A stretch of 5,985 nt of DNA from Alphaproteobacteria bacterium. GTDB lineage: Bacteria; Pseudomonadota; Alphaproteobacteria; UBA8366. The translations under genes and the position numbers were made by a program. Positions 1 through 4,944 of the stretch are shown here, piece by piece (positions within the stretch are counted from its first letter, which is position 1; every line of letters starts with the position of its first letter). Location of the stretch: the NCBI GenBank assembly GCA_018665505.1, contig JABJCS010000704.1:1-5985 (forward strand), given 5' to 3'. The notes below the pieces were generated by a model. It did not search any database. It was not told the DNA's origin and saw only the letters and a list, made by a program, of their open reading frames with translations.

Positions 1-645
1 ATCAATATCCTTGGTTTGGCCAAGCGCTTGAAGGTCCGTGTGTTGCAGGCGTCGACCAGCGAAATCTACGGCGACCCGAGCGTGCATCCACAACCCGAAG
101 ATTATCAAGGAAACGTCAATCCGATCGGCCCCCGTGCTTGCTACGACGAAGGCAAACGTTGCGCCGAAACATTGTTCTTCGACTACCACCGGCAACATGG
201 ATTACCGATCAAGATAGCGCGCATCTTCAACACCTACGGTCCACGGATGATGCCGGATGACGGGCGCGTGGTTTCTAACTTCATCGTCCAGGCATTGCGC
301 GGCGATCCCATTACCGTCTATGGGGACGGCAACCAAACGCGGTCGTTCTGCTACGTTGATGATTTAGTCGAAGGAATGGTCCGCTTGATGGAATCGCCAG
401 AAAGCGAAACTGGACCCGTCAATCTCGGCAATCCGGTGGAAACGACAATCGGCGAGTTGGCGTCGCGCATCACGGCGTTGGCTGGCGGTGGGTCGGCGGT
501 CGACTACCACCCCTTGCCGATGGACGACCCTTTGCAAAGATGCCCCGACATTACCCGAGCTAAGTCTATTTTGGATTGGTCGCCTTCGGTGGCGCTCGAT
601 GACGGCCTGTCAAAAACAATCGCCTATTTTCGCAGCATTCTGTGA
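1..645 (+). CDS. UDP-glucuronate decarboxylase (UDP-xylose synthase), 5'-truncated
   Basis: Cytosolic NAD+-dependent short-chain dehydrogenase of the extended (epimerase/dehydratase) family. It converts UDP-glucuronate to UDP-xylose and CO2, a sugar donor for surface polysaccharides. The frame is open from base 1 and gives 214 residues before TGA at 643-645. Catalytic residues are visible: T19, S20 and E21 of the TSE motif, then Y48 and K52 of the YxxxK pair within [11 protein letters not shown]. Further family blocks are [11 protein letters not shown] (73-83), [13 protein letters not shown] (87-99), the [10 protein letters not shown] sugar-binding loop (107-116), VNLGNP (140-145) and the DDP...R..PDI block with R180. 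The resemblance to animal and bacterial UXS is close along the whole length. The N-terminal Rossmann GxxGxxG region, roughly 100 residues, lies left of the window. The truncation is a window edge, not a broken gene. It is convergent with the next gene across 7 bp. A different UDP-sugar epimerase is possible but less likely given the [11 protein letters not shown] block. Confidence 0.93.
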   Translation: MNILGLAKRLKVRVLQASTSEIYGDPSVHPQPEDYQGNVNPIGPRACYDEGKRCAETLFFDYHRQHGLPIKIARIFNTYGPRMMPDDGRVVSNFIVQALRGDPITVYGDGNQTRSFCYVDDLVEGMVRLMESPESETGPVNLGNPVETTIGELASRITALAGGGSAVDYHPLPMDDPLQRCPDITRAKSILDWSPSVALDDGLSKTIAYFRSIL

Positions 646-652
646 GGTTGCG

Positions 653-1129
653 CTAACCGCCGGGACTGGATTTCGCCCAAAGGCCCCGCTTCGAGGCCCG
701 GGCGTCTTCTTCATCGACGACGTAGCGATCGGTTTGTTTTCGGATCGCCTTGGCCCAGCCGCTGCGGACCATGCCTTCGTTGATGTCGCGCTCGCCGCTA
801 TAGCAGGTCGCGAAATCGGCGGCACCCTTAACTTTCAGTTCGATATCGCAGGATAAATGCCAACCGTCCGCCAGTTGGATCAATTGTGACCAGGCGACCA
901 CGCCGCATTTCATTTTGGCATCGTCGATTTGGCAAATAGCGTCAATCTTGGGCGCGCTGACGCCGAATAGTCGGAGTAACCGTTTGCCGATCAGTATCGT
1001 ATTTCCCGACTTAACCGATGCATAGCCGCGCACTTCCTCCGCTGCGACTGGCGAGGAGAATAGAGCGGAGCTCAGCAGACTGCAGTATACACCGACAACA
1101 ATGGCCATATGTCTCGCCATTGCCTGCAT
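653..1129 (-). CDS. Secreted nuclease-fold (SNase-like) protein with degenerate active site
   Basis: 158 residues. I start at the ATG of 1127-1129 because a GAGAG purine run lies just upstream and residues 1-30 then form a normal signal peptide: R6/H7, hydrophobic 9-26, and a VAA cleavage site before E31. A longer upstream reading is Arg-rich and does not look like protein. The mature part follows the staphylococcal-nuclease/thermonuclease fold of small proteobacterial secreted proteins: beta region 33-57 (RLLRLFGV), cysteines C66, C75, C94 and C109, then INEGMVRSGWA (116-126) and the closing EEDARASKRGLW (140-151). Expected catalytic positions are altered: DGDT reads SGNT (41-44), the D-x-P-E of the IDAPE motif reads S58-A-P-K61, and the YGR arginine aligns with A104. 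Only R53 of the usual set remains. I infer a secreted or periplasmic protein that probably binds rather than cuts nucleic acid. The partner is unknown. TAG stop at 653-655. Confidence 0.8.
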   Translation of the reverse strand: MQAMARHMAIVVGVYCSLLSSALFSSPVAAEEVRGYASVKSGNTILIGKRLLRLFGVSAPKIDAICQIDDAKMKCGVVAWSQLIQLADGWHLSCDIELKVKGAADFATCYSGERDINEGMVRSGWAKAIRKQTDRYVVDEEDARASKRGLWAKSSPGG

Positions 1130-1297
1130 TCTTACTCTCTCGCCGCGGCCATTGGTCGTGTCGGGAGTGCTGCGCCGCAATCTACGTCGCCATCGCAACA
1201 GGGCGCGAGATTGGTTTTGCAGCGGACGCATTGCGCATGTCCATGTACGTAGTCCATTGGTGTCGGCGCGCAGCACCAGGGACAAAATATGTGTGTG

Positions 1298-1319
1298 GAA
1301 TCACTCATATTGGTGATTC
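1298..1319. repeat. Inverted repeat / stem-loop GAATCAC-N8-GTGATTC
   Basis: Perfect 7-bp arms (1298-1304 and 1313-1319) around an 8-base AT-rich loop. In RNA the stem could extend by one G-U and one U-A pair. It lies 37 bp past the stop of the dehydrogenase and about 170 bp before the start of the nuclease-fold gene, both minus-strand. It could therefore be a weak transcription terminator or RNA-stabilising hairpin for the first, or an operator for the second. No T-run follows directly on the minus strand, so I do not call a terminator. The rest of the 1130-1355 spacer shows no gene and no promoter I would defend. Confidence 0.4.
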
Positions 1320-1341
1320 TAGCACAAAACCACTGCGTCGT

Positions 1342-1360
1342 GTTAACCGTAACTGTTAAC
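1342..1360. repeat. GTTAAC repeat cluster over the dehydrogenase stop codon
   Basis: Two copies of the palindrome GTTAAC (1342-1347 and 1355-1360) flank a near copy, GTAAC (1349-1353), giving a spacing of about 6-7 bases. The right copy contains the TAA stop of the minus-strand dehydrogenase (1356-1358). Because each unit is self-complementary, the outer pair could also form a 6-bp stem around a 7-base loop. This may be chance in a short AT-rich patch; a binding-site array is only a possibility. Confidence 0.25.
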
Positions 1361-2453
1361 CCAGTAGTGTGCCGACCCGCGCCAGTGATTTAGGCGTTTT
1401 GATGGTGTATTTTTCGCAATAATAACCGATAAGACGTGCGACTTCGGCTTCGCCCATGGCGTCCATTGTCGCGCACGGCGCTTTACCGAACCGCAGAGCT
1501 AAGCCAGCCCCCATATCGATTTCAGCGGGACTCGCCACTTCTTCGTCGAGTTCTTGTAGGACCGGCAGGAACATTGCGCCCCAAAGGCGGTCGGCGATGG
1601 CGGCATCCGCCGCGGCATCCGGCGCTGGGGCCTCGCCGATATCCCACTTGCCGTTGTCGGCACCCATTTCCTTGACCTTATCTGTTGGTTTGTAGAACGC
1701 GCCATGCGGCTCCAGATTTTCCGCCGCATGCGCCATCGTCTGCATGCCGACAAGGTTCATGACCAGGAAGGGGCCTGCGGCAATCCCCAGTGCGTCTTGG
1801 GCGACGCGGTCGATTTGCGCCGATGAGCCGAGGCCTTCCTCAAGCAGTCGCACCGCCTCGTTCGAATACGGACAGAAGAATCGGTTGAGCGCGAACCCGT
1901 AACTGTCACGGCACAGGATTGGTTTTTTCGACGTCGCGTTGCAAAAAGCGACCGCGCTGTCGATGATATCTTGGCGGGTTTTGTCACCGCGCACGACCTC
2001 GACGATGGGGTTGATGGCGGCGGGGTTAAAATAGTGCAGGCCGAGAAACCGGCTCGGGTCGGTGACGGCTTCGGCCAATCCGTTGACTGTCAGGCAACTG
2101 GTGTTTGTTGCGACCACCGTGCTGTCGCGCAAGACGGGGTTCAAGCGGCCGTAAAGCTCCGCCTTCAAGTCGAAGCGCTCGAACACGGCCTCAATGATAA
2201 GATCTGCCTCACCCGCGAGCTCGATCCCCGTGCCGCCGCTCAACCGTGCTTTCGCCGCTGCAGCATCGGCTTCGCTCATCCGACCTTTCTCGGCGTTCCG
2301 GTCATAGAAGCCACCGACAGTCGCGATCGACCGTTTCACTGAGTCCTCGGAGATATCGATCATGCGCACGTCGATGCCGTGTTGCGCGATATTCGTTGCG
2401 ATGCCGGAGCCCATTGTGCCGGCTCCGATGATGGCGACGGTCTTGAATGTCAT
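1356..2453 (-). CDS. 3-hydroxyacyl-CoA dehydrogenase, FadB-type dehydrogenase half
   Basis: 365 residues, cytosolic. Predicted to oxidise (3S)-hydroxyacyl-CoA to 3-oxoacyl-CoA with NAD+, in fatty-acid beta-oxidation or a related acyl-CoA pathway. The ATG at 2451-2453 is chosen because AGGGA (minus strand, 2461-2465) sits 7 bases upstream; a TTG six codons earlier has no such support. NAD-binding Rossmann motif GAGTMGSGIA is at 10-19 and D33 ends the second strand. Catalytic residues are in place: S119 in NTSCL, H140 in LHYFNP, E152 in VEVV and N190 in GFALNR; the spacing H+12=E and H+50=N matches FadB. Two C-terminal 3HCDH domains follow: one near 186-247 (LGIAAGPFLVMNLVG) and a second near 305-360 (VASPAEIDMG, FGKAPCATMDAMG). 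The usual short enzymes (about 280-290 residues) have only one, and no enoyl-CoA hydratase domain is present. Exact acyl chain preference cannot be read from sequence. Divergent from the TPR gene. Confidence 0.92.
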   Translation of the reverse strand: MTFKTVAIIGAGTMGSGIATNIAQHGIDVRMIDISEDSVKRSIATVGGFYDRNAEKGRMSEADAAAAKARLSGGTGIELAGEADLIIEAVFERFDLKAELYGRLNPVLRDSTVVATNTSCLTVNGLAEAVTDPSRFLGLHYFNPAAINPIVEVVRGDKTRQDIIDSAVAFCNATSKKPILCRDSYGFALNRFFCPYSNEAVRLLEEGLGSSAQIDRVAQDALGIAAGPFLVMNLVGMQTMAHAAENLEPHGAFYKPTDKVKEMGADNGKWDIGEAPAPDAAADAAIADRLWGAMFLPVLQELDEEVASPAEIDMGAGLALRFGKAPCATMDAMGEAEVARLIGYYCEKYTIKTPKSLARVGTLLG

Positions 2454-2460
2454 GCCAATT

Positions 2461-2465
2461 TCCCT
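2461..2465 (-). promoter_or_regulatory. Ribosome binding site of the 3-hydroxyacyl-CoA dehydrogenase
   Basis: AGGGA on the minus strand, 7 bases before the ATG at 2451-2453. It decides this start over the in-frame TTG at 2469-2471, which overlaps the region just upstream and has no purine-rich site at the right distance. Confidence 0.65.
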
Positions 2466-2538
2466 GCTCAAAATTTTTGTGGCGGATGCTAACGGCTCAC
2501 CCCGACCAGGCCAATACCTGAAAACGTGAAGGGGCAGG

Positions 2539-2552
2539 TTTCGATCACGAAA
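2539..2552. promoter_or_regulatory. Palindromic site TTTCG-ATCA-CGAAA, candidate operator
   Basis: Perfect 5-bp arms around a 4-base centre, inside the divergent spacer. It is 86 bp upstream of the dehydrogenase start and about 130 bp upstream of the TPR start. Short symmetric sites of this form are typical of TetR- or MarR-type repressors, which often control acyl-CoA genes, but no regulator gene is in the window. The assignment is inference from symmetry and position. Confidence 0.3.
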
Positions 2553-2611
2553 TTACCAGTTCTATTTCCCGGTCATACCCCTTATGAACTATAGCGGGAT
2601 TTATCGAACAC

Positions 2612-2633
2612 CGTGGCCAAGGGGCGGGCCACG
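2612..2633. promoter_or_regulatory. Inverted repeat CGTGGCC-N8-GGCCACG upstream of TPR promoter
   Basis: Perfect 7-bp arms (2612-2618 and 2627-2633) with an 8-base spacer, GC-rich against an AT-richer surround. It ends 13 bases before the -10 candidate at 2647 and so covers where a -35 element would lie; no TTGACA-like hexamer is there. That placement suits an operator or activator site for the plus-strand transcript. It could also form an RNA hairpin if transcription began further upstream. Confidence 0.4.
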
Positions 2634-2643
2634 TGCGATGGAT

Positions 2644-2652
2644 TGCTATGAT
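2644..2652 (+). promoter_or_regulatory. Extended -10 promoter candidate for TPR gene
   Basis: TGC followed by TATGAT forms an extended -10 element (TG-N-TATAAT with one mismatch). No good -35 hexamer lies 16-18 bases upstream, as is allowed for extended -10 promoters. Transcription would begin near 2659, leaving a leader of about 22 bases that holds the GGGAGGGG ribosome site. If real, it rules out the upstream GTG at 2633 and ATG at 2648 as starts of the TPR protein. Confidence 0.4.
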
Positions 2653-2666
2653 TAGGCTCACTTTGT

Positions 2667-2674
2667 GGGAGGGG
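2667..2674 (+). promoter_or_regulatory. Ribosome binding site of the TPR gene
   Basis: GGGAGGGG-type purine run ending 6 bases before the ATG at 2681. A second site, AGAGGA at 2684-2689, would serve the in-frame ATG at 2696. The two sites make the start ambiguous by five codons; both leave the signal peptide intact. Confidence 0.5.
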
Positions 2675-2680
2675 CCTGAA

Positions 2681-3154
2681 ATGAGAGGAAGAAATATGAA
2701 GCAGTTATTGGCCGTCTTGGCGTTTGGAATGTTTTTGTTCACTGGGTCCGCTCACGCGGCGGGATCAAGCGATGCGCCTGCCGCGACGGATTTGGCGGAA
2801 ATGATGGCCGCGCGCGATCATATCAAAGCCGAGCGTTATAAGGATGCCATTCCTCAGTTACAGAAAGTGGTCGCGCAGCAGCCGCAGAACGCCGACGCTT
2901 GGAACCTGCTGGCTTATAGTCAGCGTAAGATGGACGATCTCACGGCGTCGCTTGAAAACTATAAAAAGGCGTTGAGCATCGATCCGTCACATAAGGATGC
3001 GCATGAGTATCTGGGCGAGCTTTATCTGCGGATGGGCGATCTGGCTAAAGCCGAAAAACAACTAAAGCGGCTGGATAGTCTGTGTTTCTTCGGATGTGAC
3101 CAAATAGATGAGCTAAAAGCCGCCATCGCGGCCTATAAGAAGAAAAAGGGATAA
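2681..3154 (+). CDS. Secreted tetratricopeptide repeat (TPR) protein
   Basis: 157 residues from ATG 2681 (152 if ATG 2696 is used). Residues 1-26 form a signal peptide: positive n-region (R2, R4, K7), hydrophobic LLAVLAFGMFLF (9-20) and an AHA cleavage site before A27. No lipobox cysteine is present, so the product should be periplasmic or secreted. Three TPR units follow: about 43-70 (Y53, A56, P68), 71-104 (W74, L77, Y79, Y94, A97, P102) and 105-134 (Y110, G112, Y115, G119, A124). The tail has a C-x3-C pair (C135, C139, in LCFFGC), a short helix, and ends in lysines 153-156. TPR folds mediate protein-protein contacts; the partner is unknown. The two cysteines could form a disulfide in the periplasm or bind a metal, which is inference. 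The downstream ABC cassette is 119 bp away on the same strand with no clear terminator between, so co-transcription is possible. Confidence 0.85.
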   Translation: MRGRNMKQLLAVLAFGMFLFTGSAHAAGSSDAPAATDLAEMMAARDHIKAERYKDAIPQLQKVVAQQPQNADAWNLLAYSQRKMDDLTASLENYKKALSIDPSHKDAHEYLGELYLRMGDLAKAEKQLKRLDSLCFFGCDQIDELKAAIAAYKKKKG

Positions 3155-3273
3155 TTCTGACCGTTCTGTATGGCTCAATCTTGAAAATTTGAACTGTTTG
3201 ACTACATCGACAAGTCGTGTGGTGCCCGAATTCGAGCGTCACACGGCGTGATTTTGCTTTAAACGGGGGAAAT
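3155..3273 (+). other. Spacer between TPR gene and ABC cassette
   Basis: This 119-bp AT-richer spacer contains no reading frame I support and no GC-rich hairpin with a T-run, so I see no terminator for the TPR gene. A TTGACT hexamer at 3198-3203 resembles a -35 element, but no convincing -10 lies 16-18 bases downstream. The short symmetry TCAC-N5-GTGA occurs at about 3238-3250. The cassette could be read from its own weak promoter here or by read-through from the TPR promoter. Confidence 0.35.
3265..3270 (+). promoter_or_regulatory. Ribosome binding site of the ABC ATPase gene
   Basis: GGGGGA lies 3 bases before the ATG at 3274, a close but workable spacing. It fixes the start at MIEIDHLTKQFG, where ABC ATPases of this family normally begin, rather than at an in-frame codon 57 bases upstream. 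Confidence 0.55.
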
Positions 3274-4191
3274 ATGATCGAAATCGATCATCTGACGAAG
3301 CAATTCGGGCCTATCACCGCGGTCGAGGACGTCAGCTTCAACGTCGCGCGCGGCGAAGTTGTCGGATTTCTCGGCCCGAACGGCGCCGGCAAGTCCACGA
3401 CGATGAAAATGGCCACGGGATTCTTACGACCGACATCTGGGACCGCACGGATCTGTGGCTTCGACGTGCTGGAAGACCCGCTCGACGTCAAAAAAAGGAT
3501 CGGCTATCTGCCGGAAGGGGCGCCGATGTGGCCGGATATGACCGCAGCCGCCTTCCTGAAATTCATCGGTCGGGTGCGCGGCTTCAGCAATGCAGAGGCG
3601 GATCAACGGATCGCGACCGCGATTGAGAAAACCCAACTTTCAGGTGTCTTAGAGCAGTCCATCGACACGCTTTCAAAGGGATACAAGCGCCGCGTCGGAT
3701 TGGCGCAGGCGCTGCTGCACGATCCCGAGGTGCTTATCTTGGATGAGCCGACCGACGGTCTCGATCCAAACCAAAAATACGAAGTCCGCGAATTGATCCG
3801 AGGGATGGCCGGCGACAAGGCCATCGTCGTCTCGACGCATATCTTGGAAGAAGTCGAAGCGGTGTGTAGCCGGGCGGTGATTATCGCCAAAGGGCGAATC
3901 GTTGCCGATAGCACACCGGAAGACCTGTTGAGCAAGGCGCCGAATCATAATGCGGTGACGATCCGTGCTGTTGAAACCGCCGCCGTTCGCTCGGCCTTGG
4001 AAGGTGTGGCTGGTATTTCCGAAATTGAGACGCTTGGAGAGGATCGGCTCCGGATACGTCCGGAGATCGGTGCCGTGATCATCGACGCCGTTGGCGCCGC
4101 TTTGCGGGAGAAAGCTATCGCGGTCGATGAATTACATGTGGAGCGTGGCCGGCTCGACGATGTTTTCCGCCAAATTACGGCGACGGGGTAA
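3274..4191 (+). CDS. GldA-like ABC transporter ATP-binding protein
   Basis: 305 residues, cytoplasmic ATPase that drives the permease encoded next. All nucleotide-binding motifs are intact: Walker A GPNGAGKST (34-42), the Q-loop position in YLPEGAPMWPDMT (78-90), signature LSKGYKRR (133-140), Walker B VLILDEP (153-159) with catalytic E158, D-loop DGLDP (161-165), and switch histidine H189 in STHILEEVE. The Q-loop carries Glu (E81) instead of Gln; the YLPE form is usual for the GldA/NatA/NosF branch, so I take it as a family trait rather than damage. The region after about 220 is an accessory C-terminal domain. The TAA stop is 3 bases before the next ATG, so translation is probably coupled. 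In Flavobacterium GldA is needed for gliding; in proteobacteria the substrate of such transporters is not established. Membership of the DrrA/NatA export family is secure, while the Gld name rests mainly on gene order. Confidence 0.93.
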   Translation: MIEIDHLTKQFGPITAVEDVSFNVARGEVVGFLGPNGAGKSTTMKMATGFLRPTSGTARICGFDVLEDPLDVKKRIGYLPEGAPMWPDMTAAAFLKFIGRVRGFSNAEADQRIATAIEKTQLSGVLEQSIDTLSKGYKRRVGLAQALLHDPEVLILDEPTDGLDPNQKYEVRELIRGMAGDKAIVVSTHILEEVEAVCSRAVIIAKGRIVADSTPEDLLSKAPNHNAVTIRAVETAAVRSALEGVAGISEIETLGEDRLRIRPEIGAVIIDAVGAALREKAIAVDELHVERGRLDDVFRQITATG

Positions 4192-4194
4192 GAG

Positions 4195-4932
4195 ATGCAG
4201 AACACGATGATCATCTTTCGGCGCGAGATGGCCGGGTATTTCGCAACCCCTCTCGCGTATGTCTTTATTGTCATTTTTCTGGCGCTTTCTGGTGCGCTGA
4301 CTTTCTTCGCCGGTGGATTCTTCGAGAGCGAGCAGGCTAGTCTCCGATCATTCTTCAATTTTCACAGCTGGCTCTATCTGATCCTGATCCCCGCGCTTTC
4401 GATGCGCCTTTGGGCGGAGGAGCGCCGCAACGGTACGATCGAATTGCTGATGACTCTGCCGGTGACCTTGGCCCAGGCGGTAATGGGTAAGTTTCTCGCT
4501 GCATGGTGTTTTGCCGGCGTGGCGTTGGCGCTGACCTTCCCAATTTGGATTACTGTCAATTATCTTGGTGAGCCCGACAACGGTGTGATTGTCGCCGGAT
4601 ATTTCGGTAGCTTCCTGATGGCTGGCGGATTTCTCGCCGTTGGATCGTTCGTCTCCGCTCTTACAAAAAACCAGGTCATCGCATTTGTCGTGTCCGCGGC
4701 ATTGTGTTTCCTGTTCATCGCAACCGGCACCTCGGTCGTTATCAATGGATTGACCGAATGGGCGCCCGGAGGATTGATCGATTTCGTCCGCTCGCTCAGC
4801 TTTACGGATCACTACTCGGCGATCGCACAAGGCAAGCTCGACCTACGGGACGTGTTCTATTTCTTCTCTGTGATCGCTTTGTTTTTGTTTCTCAACGGTG
4901 TGGCCGTCGAACGGTCGAAAGCCAGTAGTTAG
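4195..4932 (+). CDS. GldF-like ABC-2 type permease
   Basis: 245 residues, inner-membrane channel of the cassette. About six membrane segments can be seen, near residues 18-38, 57-72, 99-122, 133-158, 164-184 and 217-237. The cytoplasmic N-terminus holds the short amphipathic stretch IFRREMAGYFATPLAY (7-22), seen at the start of ABC-2 permeases. The diagnostic loop after segment 2, LIPALSMRLWAEERRNGTIE with LLMTLPV following, is characteristic of the GldF/NosY branch and contacts the ATPase. The ATG at 4195 is 3 bases past the ATPase stop, with GGGG at 4185-4188 serving as its ribosome site inside that gene's end, which indicates translational coupling. Size and topology fit a half-transporter that forms a dimer. 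The transported substrate is unknown. Confidence 0.92.
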   Translation: MQNTMIIFRREMAGYFATPLAYVFIVIFLALSGALTFFAGGFFESEQASLRSFFNFHSWLYLILIPALSMRLWAEERRNGTIELLMTLPVTLAQAVMGKFLAAWCFAGVALALTFPIWITVNYLGEPDNGVIVAGYFGSFLMAGGFLAVGSFVSALTKNQVIAFVVSAALCFLFIATGTSVVINGLTEWAPGGLIDFVRSLSFTDHYSAIAQGKLDLRDVFYFFSVIALFLFLNGVAVERSKASS

Positions 4933-4938
4933 GGAGGG
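4932..4938 (+). promoter_or_regulatory. Ribosome binding site of the auxiliary gene
   Basis: GGGAGGG, 6 bases before the ATG at 4945. It overlaps the last base of the permease TAG stop (4930-4932), consistent with coupled translation. Confidence 0.7.
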
Positions 4939-4944
4939 CGCGGC

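Noticed and set aside
1..645. Decarboxylase as a pseudogene lacking its NAD-binding region
   Set aside because: The frame is open through base 1, so the missing N-terminus is explained by the window edge.
1130..1285. N-terminal extension of the nuclease-fold protein (52 further codons in frame)
   Set aside because: The added residues are Arg-rich and low in protein-like character, and they would bury a clear signal peptide inside the protein. The ATG at 1127-1129 has a ribosome site and gives a normal signal peptide.
1018..1359. Plus-strand open frames over the nuclease-fold start and its upstream spacer
   Set aside because: Arg- and Cys-rich translations without domains or ribosome sites, antisense to a convincing gene for part of their length. 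They look like GC-rich shadow frames.
3181..3195. Terminator after the TPR gene around TTGAAAATTTGAA
   Set aside because: The arms do not pair beyond the AAATTT core, the stem would be AT-only and no T-run follows.
3198..3226. Promoter for the ABC cassette based on TTGACT
   Set aside because: The -35-like hexamer is good, but the bases 16-18 positions downstream are GC-rich and match no -10 element, so I did not list it as a promoter.
3274..4191. Loss of the Q-loop glutamine (Glu at 81) as a sign of a dead ATPase
   Set aside because: YLPE is common in the GldA/NatA branch, and Walker A, signature, Walker B glutamate and H-loop are all intact.
3945..4830. Long minus-strand open frames opposite the ATPase and permease genes
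   Set aside because: They mirror strong plus-strand genes, have Ser/Arg/Pro-rich low-complexity translations and no recognisable domain or ribosome site.
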